A stretch of 64,000 bases of DNA from Bradyrhizobium sp. CCGB12 (GCF_024199845.1 NZ_JANADO010000001.1:8730001-8794000), one strand, 5' to 3'; shown: positions 17,764 to 26,414, counted from the stretch's first letter. Notes: generated by a model not told the origin, from the letters alone. A program made the numbers and translations.

Positions 17764-18993
17764 TCACGGGTTTGCCGGCGCGACCGCCGGCAGGCCGATC
17801 GCCCCGTTCGCCACGAGCCGGTCGGTGTCCTCTTGCGAATAGCCGAGCCTTGTCATCCAGTGCGCAGTATCGGCGCCTAGCGCGGCGGGTGCAGGCGGTG
17901 ACGGAAACTCATCGTCCAGCCGAAAGCCCGGTCGCGTCACGCGCAACGCCTCGCCGTCGCTGCGCTTTGCCGGCAGCGTTTCGATAAAATGCCGACCAAC
18001 GATGTGCGCTTCGTTGAGCACGTCGGCGACCTTGAGCACGCATCCGGCTGGCACGCCAGCCGCATTGAACTGCGCTTCCCATTGCTCGGCGGACTTTGCC
18101 GCGAGCGCGCGATTGAGTTCGTCGCCGAGCGCGCCGCGGTTCACCTTCCTGGCCTGACGGTCGGCGAAGCGCGGATCGGATTTGAGGTCCGGCTGCCCGA
18201 TCAGGTCGCAAAGCGTCTCATATTGCTTCTGCTCGTTGGCGGCGATATTGAGCGGCCCTGTTGCGGTCGAGAACGTGCCGGACGGCGCCGCGGTGAAGTT
18301 CTCGTTTCCCATCGGCTGCGGGTCGATGCCGGCGTTGAGATAGTTCGAGACGACCCATCCCATCGCCGCGATGGTAGCTTCCAGCAGGGAGACATCGATG
18401 AACCGACCGCGGCCAGTCTGGCGCTGCTCGACCAACGCCGAGGCGATCGCGAAGGCCGCGGTGAGACCCGCGATGGTGTCGGAGATCGGAAAGCCGGTGC
18501 GCAACGGCGCAGAGCGCGCATCGCCCGTCACGCTCATCGCACCGGACAGGCCCTGCACGATCTGGTCGTAGGCGGGGCGTCCCGCCCATGGCCCGGTTTG
18601 CCCGAAGCCGGAAATCGCGCAATAGATGAGGCGCGGATTGTGCTTCACCAGCGTCTCGTAGCCAAGCCCGAGCCGCTCCATCACCCTGGGCCGGAAATTC
18701 TCCAAGACGACATCGGCGGTGGCGGCCAGGCGCAGGAAAATCTTCTTGCCATCCGTCGATTTAAAGTCGATCGCAACCGACTGCTTGCCGGCATTGACCG
18801 CGACGAAGGACAGCCCCTGCAGCCGCTTGGACATTTTCGGGTCGGCGCCGAGCCGGCGCGCCAAGTCGCCGCCCTTGGGATTCTCGACCTTGATCACTTC
18901 GGCGCCGAGGCGGGCGAGATGATAGCCGCAAAACGGGCCGGCCAGCACGTTCGACAGGTCGAGGATACGAATGCCGGACAACGGCAGGGACAT
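17764..18993 (-). CDS. Class III (CaiB/BaiF family) CoA-transferase
   Basis: A 409-residue family III CoA-transferase with the N-terminal signature GIRILDLSNVLAGPFCGYHL, LGAEVIKVENPKGGDLARR and the central GRPAYDQIVQGLSGAMSVTG, whose Asp would form the acyl-anhydride intermediate. The enzyme moves CoA between a donor thioester and a carboxylic acid. It lies between the ABC transporter and the citryl-CoA lyase-like gene, so it most likely activates the imported acid for that lyase. Confidence 0.92.
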   Translation of the reverse strand: MSLPLSGIRILDLSNVLAGPFCGYHLARLGAEVIKVENPKGGDLARRLGADPKMSKRLQGLSFVAVNAGKQSVAIDFKSTDGKKIFLRLAATADVVLENFRPRVMERLGLGYETLVKHNPRLIYCAISGFGQTGPWAGRPAYDQIVQGLSGAMSVTGDARSAPLRTGFPISDTIAGLTAAFAIASALVEQRQTGRGRFIDVSLLEATIAAMGWVVSNYLNAGIDPQPMGNENFTAAPSGTFSTATGPLNIAANEQKQYETLCDLIGQPDLKSDPRFADRQARKVNRGALGDELNRALAAKSAEQWEAQFNAAGVPAGCVLKVADVLNEAHIVGRHFIETLPAKRSDGEALRVTRPGFRLDDEFPSPPAPAALGADTAHWMTRLGYSQEDTDRLVANGAIGLPAVAPANP

Positions 18994-19032
18994 TTGATCA
19001 ACTCCGGAAGCTGAGACAAGCGCAGGGCGTCT

Positions 19033-20055
19033 TCACTTCAATTGCTGTGCCGCCTGCTCGACGAACCTGTTGGTGAAGGTTTTGGAGAGGTCGATCTTCG
19101 CCGCGGCAATTTTCGGGTCGTAATCGCTGAGCACCGCGAGCGGCACCTTGGCGGACTCCGGGTCCATCAGTCCGGTCTGCGAGAATAGGTCCTTTGATGC
19201 CTTGAGGATCTCGATGTTGATCTCGGCGTTGTCGGTTTTGTAGCCGGCGGGGATCGCCTCGACCAACTGCTCGGTCGGCACCGAGTTGATCCAGCGGTGA
19301 GTCCTCAGCAATCCGTTGACGAGCCGCTGCACCGTCTCCGGATTCTTTTCGATGAAGGATTGCTGCAAATAGAGGCAGGCGGTCGGATAGACGCCGCCGA
19401 ACGCCAGCTTCGAGCCGTCATGGGTCCGTGCGTCGAACAGCGGCACCGCCGCTTTCTTGCGCGCAAGCATCGTGGCGACCGGGTCGAAATAAACGAGCGC
19501 GTCGATGTTCTTGGCCTCCAACGCGACCATACCCGGCGCGCCGCTGCCGACCGCGATGATGTTGACGTCGCGCGGGCCAAGACCGGCCTTCTTGATGTAG
19601 TAGCGCGCCATGGTATCGGTCGATGAGCCCGGCGCCGTGATGCCGAGCTTCAGCCCCTTCAGGTCGGCGCCGGACTTGACCTTGTGGGCGAGGTCGCTAC
19701 GCACGCCGATCAGCACGCCCGGAGTGTCGTTGAGCAGGAACACGCAGGAGATCGCCTTGCCCTGGGCCTGCATCTGGATGGTGTGGTCGTAGAACCCGAC
19801 GGTGCCGTCGACCGAGTCGCCGATCAGTGCCTGGAGCGCCTTCGAGCCGCCCGCCTGGAAGTTCTCGACGGTGACGTCGAGCTTTTCTTGTTTGAAGTTG
19901 CCGAGCTTCACGCCGAGCTCGAGCGGCATGTAGTTGAGGATCTGGGACCCGACCGCGATCTTCAGCGCAGTCTTTTCGGGCTCCGCCGCCGTGGCAGATG
20001 CGATCGCGAGACCGGCGACTGCGACACTAAGCAACATTCGGGTGAGTGCACGCAT
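19033..20055 (-). CDS. NitT/TauT-type ABC transporter substrate-binding protein
   Basis: Periplasmic binding protein of 340 residues in the NMT1/SsuA-like family. The ATG at 20055 follows a GGAGG; it starts the signal peptide MRALTRMLLSVAVAGLAI. The mature part shows KIAVGSQILNYMPLELGVKL, GGSKALQALIGDSVDGTVG and the pocket segment GITAPGSSTDTMARYYIKKA. Ligands of this class are sulfonates, nitrate, pyrimidine precursors or aromatic/aliphatic carboxylates. The CoA-transferase and lyase genes that follow favour a carboxylic acid. Confidence 0.9.
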   Translation of the reverse strand: MRALTRMLLSVAVAGLAIASATAAEPEKTALKIAVGSQILNYMPLELGVKLGNFKQEKLDVTVENFQAGGSKALQALIGDSVDGTVGFYDHTIQMQAQGKAISCVFLLNDTPGVLIGVRSDLAHKVKSGADLKGLKLGITAPGSSTDTMARYYIKKAGLGPRDVNIIAVGSGAPGMVALEAKNIDALVYFDPVATMLARKKAAVPLFDARTHDGSKLAFGGVYPTACLYLQQSFIEKNPETVQRLVNGLLRTHRWINSVPTEQLVEAIPAGYKTDNAEINIEILKASKDLFSQTGLMDPESAKVPLAVLSDYDPKIAAAKIDLSKTFTNRFVEQAAQQLK

Positions 20056-20086
20056 TGTGGTTCCTCCAGTGAAGCTGTTTTGCAAA

Positions 20087-20860
20087 TCAGGTTTCGTGAG
20101 CGGGAGCCGGCCGCCAGACCAGCAGGCGCCTTTCAACGCGATCCACTATGGCGTCGAGCGCGATGACGAAGACCGAGAGCACGACGATGCCCGCGAACAC
20201 GCCGGTGGCGTCGAGCACGCCTTCGGCCTGCGCGATCAGATGCCCGAGGCCGGCTGACGAGCCGAGATATTCGGCCACCACCGCGCCCATCACCGCCATG
20301 CCGACCGAGACCCGCAGACTGGACAGGATCCAGGTCGTGGCCGAAGGCAAATAGACGTGGCGCAGGAGTGAGGATTTCGACGCCCGCAACAGCCTGGCGT
20401 TGGCGAGCACCACCGGGTTGACCTCGCGCACGCCCTGGAAGGTGTTGAAGAAGGCCACGAACAGAACCAGCGTGACGCCGAGCGCGACCTTCGACGTCAG
20501 CCCGAGGCCGAACCAGATCACAAAGATCGGTCCAAGCAGGATGCGCGGGATCGCATTGAACATCTTGATGAAAGGTTGCACCACCTCGGCGGCGAATGGG
20601 CTGAGGCCAAGCCAGATGCCGAGCGCCGTGCCGATCCCGACGCCGGCCACGAAGGACAGCACGGTCTCCAGCAGCGTGATCCCGACGTCAGTCCAGAAGT
20701 CGGCCGTCGACATCCACTCCTTGATCCGCGCGGTCAGGGCCGATGGTGCCGGGAAGAAAAAGGAATCGATCAGGCCGGCCCGTGCGCCGAGCTCCCACGC
20801 GAGCAGGAGCGAGAGCACGATCGCGACCTGGGTGAGAACGACCTTACTTCTGCGTTGCAT
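20087..20860 (-). CDS. NitT/TauT-type ABC transporter permease
   Basis: Inner-membrane permease of 257 residues with six predicted helices. The cytoplasmic coupling loop is GVREVNPVVLANARLLRASK, followed by LRHVYLPSATTWILSSLRVS, as in SsuC/TauC proteins. It overlaps the ATPase gene by 17 bp and precedes the binding-protein gene, so all three transporter parts are co-transcribed. Confidence 0.93.
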   Translation of the reverse strand: MQRRSKVVLTQVAIVLSLLLAWELGARAGLIDSFFFPAPSALTARIKEWMSTADFWTDVGITLLETVLSFVAGVGIGTALGIWLGLSPFAAEVVQPFIKMFNAIPRILLGPIFVIWFGLGLTSKVALGVTLVLFVAFFNTFQGVREVNPVVLANARLLRASKSSLLRHVYLPSATTWILSSLRVSVGMAVMGAVVAEYLGSSAGLGHLIAQAEGVLDATGVFAGIVVLSVFVIALDAIVDRVERRLLVWRPAPAHET

Positions 20861-21632
20861 AGCTCTTCTCCACTTCGGCGCCGAGCAGCGACCAGATCTC
20901 GCGGTAGAGGGCGACGAATTCGTCGGTGGTCTGTAGTGCCGAGACGTCGCGCGGCCGGGGCAGGGTGATCCTGACGTCGCCGACCATGCGGCTCGCAGGC
21001 CCTGCCGACATCACGGCGACGCGGTCGGCGAGCGTGATCGCCTCGTCGAGATCGTGCGTGATGAAGATCAGTGAGCGGCGGTCGGCCTGCCAGAGATCGA
21101 GCAGGATGCGGTGCATCAGCCGCCTGGTATGTACGTCGAGCGCCGAGAAGGGCTCGTCCATCAGCACGATGCGCGGCTCCATGATCAGCGTCTGGGCCAT
21201 CGCCACGCGCTTGCGCTGGCCACCCGAAAGCTGGTGCGGATAGCGTTCCTCGAATCCCTTGAGGCCGACCTTGGCGAGCCATGGCCGCGCTCGCTCGCGC
21301 GCCTGTTCGACCGACTTGCCTTGAAACACCAAGCCAAGGCCGACGTTGTCCTGCGCTGTTTTCCAAGGCAGCAGTCCCTCCTGCTGCAGCATGTAGCCGG
21401 ATTGATCGTTCAGTCCGGCGAGTGGCTTGCCGAAGATGCGGACGTCGCCGGCGGCGGGCTTCAATAGCCCGGTAACGCTGTTGAGGATGGTGGACTTGCC
21501 GCAGCCGGTTGGGCCGACCACAGCGACGAACTCGGTCTCGCCGACCGTCAGGTTCATGCTTTTGACGGCGGTGAAATCGCCGAAGCGGATCATCACGTCA
21601 CGCAAATCAACGGCTGCCGCATGCCCTTCCAT
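20844..21632 (-). CDS. NitT/TauT-type ABC transporter ATP-binding protein
   Basis: Cytoplasmic ATPase of 262 residues. Walker A is VGPTGCGKSTIL, the Q-loop is GYMLQQEGLLPWKTAQDNVG, the signature is QLSGGQRKRVAMAQ, Walker B is RIVLMDEPFSALD, and the H-loop His is in FITHDLDEAITLADRV. It is the first gene of the leftward six-gene operon; its start is 11 bp from the palindrome at 21644-21659, so repressor binding there would block expression. Confidence 0.94.
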   Translation of the reverse strand: MEGHAAAVDLRDVMIRFGDFTAVKSMNLTVGETEFVAVVGPTGCGKSTILNSVTGLLKPAAGDVRIFGKPLAGLNDQSGYMLQQEGLLPWKTAQDNVGLGLVFQGKSVEQARERARPWLAKVGLKGFEERYPHQLSGGQRKRVAMAQTLIMEPRIVLMDEPFSALDVHTRRLMHRILLDLWQADRRSLIFITHDLDEAITLADRVAVMSAGPASRMVGDVRITLPRPRDVSALQTTDEFVALYREIWSLLGAEVEKSYATQK

Positions 21633-21643
21633 TGTTTCGCTCC

Positions 21644-21659
21644 ATAGAACTTATTCTAT
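21644..21659. promoter_or_regulatory. Candidate IclR operator 1 (operon side)
   Basis: ATAGAA-CTTA-TTCTAT is a perfect 6-bp inverted repeat immediately upstream of the ATPase start at 21632. It has the same half-site as the palindrome next to the IclR gene, which suggests that one dimeric regulator binds both. Confidence 0.55.
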
Positions 21660-21766
21660 TATGCGAAACTCTCAAATCACCTTTGACGGTGCCGAGTCAA
21701 GCGGTTCTGTACAGAAGAACGTTCGGCTACAGTTTTTCTTGTCAATCCGGCAATCGGCTACTATTG

Positions 21767-21783
21767 GTTCTATAGAATAGAAC
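21767..21783. promoter_or_regulatory. Candidate IclR operator 2 (regulator side)
   Basis: GTTCTAT-AGA-ATAGAAC is a perfect 7-bp inverted repeat that ends 9 bases before the IclR start codon. It shares the TTCTAT/ATAGAA half-sites with 21644-21659. Its position predicts autoregulation. Confidence 0.6.
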
Positions 21784-21792
21784 AGGATCAAG

Positions 21793-22482
21793 ATGACCAA
21801 AATTGGTGTCGATGCCGTAACGCGTGCGCTCGCAATTCTCAAAGCGTTCGGGCCCGATCGTCGCGAACTGACGCTAACCGAGCTTGCGACGGCGACCGAT
21901 CTCTACAAGAGCACCGTGCTCCGCCTCGCCGCGTCGCTCGAGGAGTGCGGCTTCCTGACGCGCGGGAATGACCGGCTGTACCGCCCGGGCCCGGAGCTCT
22001 GGCGCCTCGGGGCGCTGTATCGCCAGAGCCTGGATCTTGGCGATCTCGTGCGGCCGACCTTGCACCGGCTGGTCGAGGCCACCGGTGAGACGGCGTCGTT
22101 CTATATTCGTGACGGCAACCAGCGCATCTGTCTGTACCGCATGAACTCGCCGCGCGCCGTCAGGCATCATCTCGACGAGGGGCAGCGGCTGCCGCTCGAT
22201 CGCGGCGCGGCAGGGCATGTGCTCGCCGCTTATGACCAAGACGTTGCAGCGAGCCGGAAGAAGGTGCTGGCGCAGGGATATTACGTTTCGCTCGGCGAGC
22301 GCGATCCGGAGGTTGCAGCCGCAGCGGTTCCCGTTCTCGATGGTCAAGGCAAATTGCGCGGCGCATTATCCGTGTCGGCGATCCGAAGTCGCTTCGACAC
22401 GCAGGCGCAAAAGCTCGCACTGAAGTCCCTCAAATCGGAGGCGCAGGCGCTCGCCGGCTTGCTGCCTGCGAGCGATGCGTGA
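21793..22482 (+). CDS. IclR family transcriptional regulator
   Basis: A 229-residue regulator. The N-terminal winged helix (AVTRALAILKAFGPDRRELT, then LTELATATDLYKSTVLRLAA) and the C-terminal effector domain (LHRLVEATGETASFYIRDGN, LPLDRGAAGHVLAAY, AAAVPVLDGQGKLRGALSVS) are both complete. It is divergent from the six-gene CoA-transferase/citryl-CoA lyase operon, and two similar palindromes lie between them, so it is the probable local regulator. Confidence 0.94.
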   Translation: MTKIGVDAVTRALAILKAFGPDRRELTLTELATATDLYKSTVLRLAASLEECGFLTRGNDRLYRPGPELWRLGALYRQSLDLGDLVRPTLHRLVEATGETASFYIRDGNQRICLYRMNSPRAVRHHLDEGQRLPLDRGAAGHVLAAYDQDVAASRKKVLAQGYYVSLGERDPEVAAAAVPVLDGQGKLRGALSVSAIRSRFDTQAQKLALKSLKSEAQALAGLLPASDA

Positions 22483-22552
22483 CCGCGGTGTGTCGTTTCA
22501 ACTATGCCTTCTCTGTGGCCCCGCTTTAGCAACATCCGAACTTGCCGATAAG

Positions 22553-22636
22553 GGCGCTGCACACCCGACACCATTCGAACGTGTGGCCATCGCCTTCGGA
22601 TAGGGCGACGCTTTATCCAGCTGAGCTAACGCGTGG
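22553..22636 (-). pseudogene. Degenerate tRNA-Arg(CCG)-like sequence, possible integration site remnant
   Basis: The complement reads as a tRNA with an intact D-loop block (TTAGCTCAGCTGGATA), a 5-bp anticodon stem (TCGCC/GGCGA) and a T-loop (GTTCGAAT). The anticodon loop is CTATCCGAA, nine bases instead of the seven in CTCCGAA of tRNA-Arg(CCG); the D stem has one mismatch, and the two acceptor halves no longer pair well. It is therefore a decayed copy and not a working tRNA. Its place 420 bp before a tyrosine recombinase gene suggests a former att site. Confidence 0.5.
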
Positions 22637-22924
22637 GTATCCGGTGATGAATGTCGGCGAACAATACCGTATTTTCGACATTCAAGCTATTGAAGTTATT
22701 AACGTTTGCGAACGGAGACGGCTACATTGTTGGCCCTCTCAAGGCTGAAACAGGCTTCGATTCCCTAAGGAGCGCCATCTGCGACGTTGGCCTTAAGCCG
22801 CCGCCTCGAAGAGTAATTTGAGATGGTTGCAGGTCCCCGGTTTGAGCCTACCGTGCGACAGGTTTCTGAGTTCAGGCGGACGATCGGAGGAAATATCGCA
22901 GATTTGCGTCGTGTGGGGAAAGAC

Positions 22925-22962
22925 GGTAGCGGTCTCCCGCTACCACAATTAGGGTAGCTACC
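22925..22962. repeat. Clustered GGTAGC inverted repeats upstream of integrase
   Basis: GGTAGCGG (22925-22932) and CCGCTACC (22937-22944) form a perfect 8-bp hairpin around TCTC. Nine bases later GGTAGCTACC (22953-22962) is a 10-bp palindrome with the same half-site. Repeats of this kind near a recombinase gene could be arm-type binding sites or an operator. Confidence 0.5.
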
Positions 22963-23056
22963 AACTCCCGAAATTCTTCAGTTTTTTCAATGTATTAAGC
23001 CGTATTTTATCGCGGCGGCGCGACCTGTGTCCCTCACACTGGACACGGTCTTGAAG

Positions 23057-24790
23057 ATGGCTCGCCACGCTTACCTTTCCCGCCGGGACGGCAGATACCT
23101 GTTTAGAGCGCGCCTGCCGGCTTGCCTGGCGGCGGGATCCAAGTCAGCGTTTCGGATTAGCCTACGGACGTCGGACCAGAAGGTCGCCGTCCGGCGGGCA
23201 GCCCGAATTGCGAGCTGGATGATGAGCGTCAAGGCGGCCGAGGATCCGAGGGAGGTGCTGCAAGCGTTGTGGCCGCGTTTGCAGGCCCTGGCGGTCGAGC
23301 CCGTGCGTGATGAAGCTGATATCGTGGAACGCCGGGCGTTTCAGGATATGGCCTTCGTTGCCCAATGGACCGTGCGCGGCTTGTCTCTCAAACCGAATGA
23401 CGTGGTGCCCGGATGGGACGAACACTTCGTCACGCTGGTGCGCGAGAACAGCCGTGCATCCAAGGCGCTCGAAAAGTCCAAGTCTGTCGAGGGGCAGTTG
23501 GAGCAGAAGCGCTTGGAGTATGCGCTCGCCAGCCAGGCCATGGTGTTGCCGCCGCCGGAGATGGCAACCCGCCACTTCGGAACGGAGGCGCCGCTCGCGC
23601 CCGTCCATCACGCCACGGTGCAATCCACCAAGTATGTCCGACTGAAGATGTCCGAGGTGTTGACCAGGTTCGTGGCCACGCAGAGGAGCCAGGGCATCGA
23701 CGGTCGCGTGGAGAGCGAGGTCGCGCCGATCGTCAATTTCGTGATCAGCCTGCTCGATGATCCCGTCATGCTGGAGATCAACGGCGATCACCTCCTCACC
23801 ATCAAGCGGGAGGTTGCCGAGATCCCGCTCCCAAAGGGCTTTGGGCAGGACGAGCGCTCCCTCTACTTCCGCTGGTCGACGGCAAAGCAAAGCGGATGGG
23901 TGCGCCAGCGCGATGAGAAAGCGGTCCAGCTCAAGCGCGTCAGCCAGACGACCTTAGACGGCAAGTATGCGCCAGGATTGACCGCATTCTGGAAGTTCGC
24001 GATCGAGCACTCGTTCGCCTACGGACCGGTCCCGTCGTTCGAGTTCGGCACCAAGCTCAACCGCCCCGCGGCAGAGCGGGACGCTTATAACGAAGAGGAG
24101 GTCCTCACCTTCTTCGGCGCACCTCCCTTCACCGGCTGCAAGAGCATTGCCCATTGCTGGAACGAAGGACCCCAATACGTCCAGGGTTACTTCTTCTGGG
24201 CCAATCTGATCGAGCTCCTTGGCGGCATGCGCCCGAGCGAAATCGCGCAGTTGCGTTGCCGCGATATCCTGGAGTTCCGCGGCGAGCCGCATTTCCGCTA
24301 CGCCCCCTTTGCGCCGGACGAGACGGAGAAGCAGCGCTTCGATCCACAGCCCGGTGGAACGCGGGGCAAAACGAGCTCTGCGTATCGGTGGATTGCGATC
24401 CACCGGCTGCTGCTTAAGCTGGGGATCGTCGAACATCGCGACGCGATCGTGGACGCGTACTGCCAGGCCAAGATCAAGGAAGCCGGCGGTGCCGGCAAGC
24501 TCTCGGACGAGCAACTCGCGGTCATCAAGGACGAGGCCTACGAGCAATGGCTGTTTCCGGATTGGAAGGTTTACGTCCGCCCCAAGACCGAGCAGATCAT
24601 GTGGAGCCACGTCCTGACCAAGGCGTGCACCTATGGCCTGAAGAAGCTGAAGATCCACCGTCCCGGCCTTTCGAACTATTCGGCCCGTCACGCCTTCAAG
24701 GGCATGATCGACGACGTTCAAGGTTTGAGCGAACGGTCCCGCAAGGTGATCTTTGGCCACTCGACGAAGACCAATGTTTCAGACGGGTAG
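23057..24790 (+). pseudogene. Tyrosine-type recombinase/integrase truncated before the catalytic tyrosine
   Basis: A 577-codon frame. The N-terminus ARHAYLSRRDGRYLFRARLP matches the DUF6538 head of phage-like integrases, so the ATG at 23057 is preferred to the GTG at 23027. The catalytic core shows the first arginine in LLGGMRPSEIAQLRCRDI, the box-II segment NYSARHAFKG and the late His motif IFGHSTKTNVSDG. The frame stops right after DG, where relatives continue with the nucleophilic Tyr. The following bases belong to a Bradyrhizobium-type intergenic repeat and then an IS. The product should bind DNA but could not cut it. Confidence 0.75.
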
Positions 24791-24854
24791 CCTAGCGGTG
24801 AGAATACCCATGGTATTCGATGCGCCAGAAAGCGGCCTGGAACGGTAAGCCCAG

Positions 24855-24914
24855 TCTGGTCTGGAATTGGCCCGGAGCTGACCTTCGGGGCGATGCCCGC
24901 CGAGGGCCGCTTCT
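24855..24914. repeat. Intergenic repeat fragment between integrase and IS
   Basis: TTGGCCCGGAGCTGACCTT and GGGCCGCTTCTGACC match the copy at 29862-29925 (TTGTGGCCCTGAGCTGACC, TTTGTCCGCTTCTGAC). The IS left end begins inside or next to the GCTTCTGACC part. Confidence 0.5.
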
Positions 24915-26414
24915 GACCGATTCCGTTGAAGAAGTCCGTCTCGCGGCAGAGGCGGTCGCAAATTGCAGCGCGAACCGACCATCTCTCAGGCCGCTTTTGG
25001 CTGCGGCATTGGGACCAGCTTAGCTAGCTTCCGAAGGTTCTGCGCGGCTGCTGCGAGGAGGAACTCGTCACGGGCACCATTCGGTCCACGTAGTCGCAGT
25101 CGGTCCAGCCTGAGAATGCGTTTGAGGTGAGCGAACAACATTTCGACCTTCTTGCGCAGTCGTCTTGATGTTCGCCCCTCCCAGGTGTTGGCAATCGCCC
25201 GCGCCATGTCGCGGGCCCCCTCATGAATCGAACGAGGCACCCTTCGAGCAGGCGTGTTCGGGCAGCAGCGTGGCCTCAAAGCACAAGCGTCACAGTCAGC
25301 CTTGCTCGCTCGATAAAGCAACGTCTCGCCATCATTCACACGTGTCCCTGTTGTGGTCAGTGTCTTGCCGCCAGGACAGATATAAACGTCGCCGGCTGGA
25401 TCATAATTGAAGTCCTCCCGTGCGAAGGTGCCGTCCTTGCGTGCCGATTTGTCGAACACGGTCACATGCGGCTCGATGCCGTGTTCATCGACCAGCCAGC
25501 CCAGCATGTCGGCTGAACCATAGGCACTATCACCGAGGAGTCTGGACGGGTGGAGAGCGAAGTTCTTCGCGGTTCGCTCGATCATGCGCTTGGCAGCGAG
25601 AACTTCCGCCTGCCGTATCGCCGTGGTCGGCTCCACGTCGACAATGATCGCGTTCTCCACATCGATCAGATAGTTGGTAGAGTAGGCAAAGAAAGCCTGC
25701 CCGCCATGGGCGCCGGTCCAGCGTGCGGCTGGATCAGCCGGTGAGATGAACTTGGGGACGATCTCGGTCGCGGCCCCAAAAGCCGCATCGTCCAAGACGG
25801 CTAGATACTCGTCGATGGCACGGCTTGCAGCTTGTGGGGGCAACCCCTTCTCGCCCTCGACGCCGTTCTGCCGGTTCGCGTCGGCCTTGATCAGGCTGGC
25901 ATCGACTGCAAAGCTTTCTCCGCCAACCAGCCCCTCGTCGATGCAGCGGCGCAATACGGCCTCGAACAGCTGTCGCAACAGATCACTGTCGCGGAAGCGG
26001 CCATGTCGGTTCTTCGAGAAGGTCGAGTGATCGGGCACGTCACGATCGAGCCCAAGGCGGCAGAACCAGCGGTATGCCAGGTTGAGGTGGACCTCTTCGC
26101 ACAAGCGACGCTCCGATCGGATACCGAAGCAGTAGCCGACCAGCAGCATCCGGATCATCAGCTCGGGGGCGATCGAGGGACGCCCGATCGTGCTGTAGAA
26201 GGGTGACAGCTCTCGCCTCAGCCCATCGAGGTCCACGAACCTGTCGATTGATCGCAACAGATGATCGCTCGGAATGTGCCGCTCGAGCGAAAACTCGTAG
26301 AACAACGCAGCCTGCTCACCCAGCTGATGTCCCATCATGATTCAGTCCTCTCGCGACGACTGAATCAGCGAAGATCAATCGGCGCAAGCGTCGACTTTTT
26401 CAACAAAATCGGCC
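24915..26414 (-). mobile_element. IS1182-family insertion sequence, about 1.5 kb
   Basis: Imperfect terminal inverted repeats flank a single transposase gene. Left end inward: GACCGATTCCGTTGAAGAAG (then TC) at 24915-24936. Right end inward on the complement: GGCCGATTTTGTTGAAAAAG (then TC) at 26414-26393. They agree at 18 of 22 positions. No clear target-site duplication is visible, so either the flanks have changed or the ends are a few bases off. The element sits between the truncated integrase and an acetyltransferase gene. Confidence 0.8.
24986..26338 (-). CDS. IS1182-family DDE transposase
   Basis: An intact 450-residue transposase. The N-terminal DUF772/InsH-type domain shows SLERHIPSDHLLRSIDRFVD, FYSTIGRPSIAPELMIRMLL and RWFCRLGLDRDVPDHSTFSK. 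The DDE core has FAVDASLIKADANR (first Asp), HPSRLLGDSAYGSADMLGWL (second Asp) and the late Glu segment RRLRKKVEMLFAHLKRILRL. A cysteine cluster (CDACALRPRCC) lies between the last two, as is usual in this family. The gene looks full-length and could be active. Confidence 0.93.
   Translation of the reverse strand: MMGHQLGEQAALFYEFSLERHIPSDHLLRSIDRFVDLDGLRRELSPFYSTIGRPSIAPELMIRMLLVGYCFGIRSERRLCEEVHLNLAYRWFCRLGLDRDVPDHSTFSKNRHGRFRDSDLLRQLFEAVLRRCIDEGLVGGESFAVDASLIKADANRQNGVEGEKGLPPQAASRAIDEYLAVLDDAAFGAATEIVPKFISPADPAARWTGAHGGQAFFAYSTNYLIDVENAIIVDVEPTTAIRQAEVLAAKRMIERTAKNFALHPSRLLGDSAYGSADMLGWLVDEHGIEPHVTVFDKSARKDGTFAREDFNYDPAGDVYICPGGKTLTTTGTRVNDGETLLYRASKADCDACALRPRCCPNTPARRVPRSIHEGARDMARAIANTWEGRTSRRLRKKVEMLFAHLKRILRLDRLRLRGPNGARDEFLLAAAAQNLRKLAKLVPMPQPKAA

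Larger units (their letters stand above)
22483..23056. other. 574-bp gap with degenerate tRNA and inverted repeats before the integrase gene
   Basis: No credible protein gene. The gap holds the tRNA-Arg-like sequence at 22553-22636 and a set of GGTAGC/GCTACC inverted repeats at 22925-22962, both annotated separately. The last 100 bases before the integrase are AT-rich. Confidence 0.6.

Noticed and set aside
17989..19014. A 341-codon plus-strand frame opposite the CoA-transferase gene
   Set aside because: Antisense shadow of a well-conserved CaiB-family gene.
22553..22636. A functional tRNA-Arg gene
   Set aside because: Nine-base anticodon loop, D-stem mismatch and a non-pairing acceptor stem argue against function, so it is listed as a degenerate copy.
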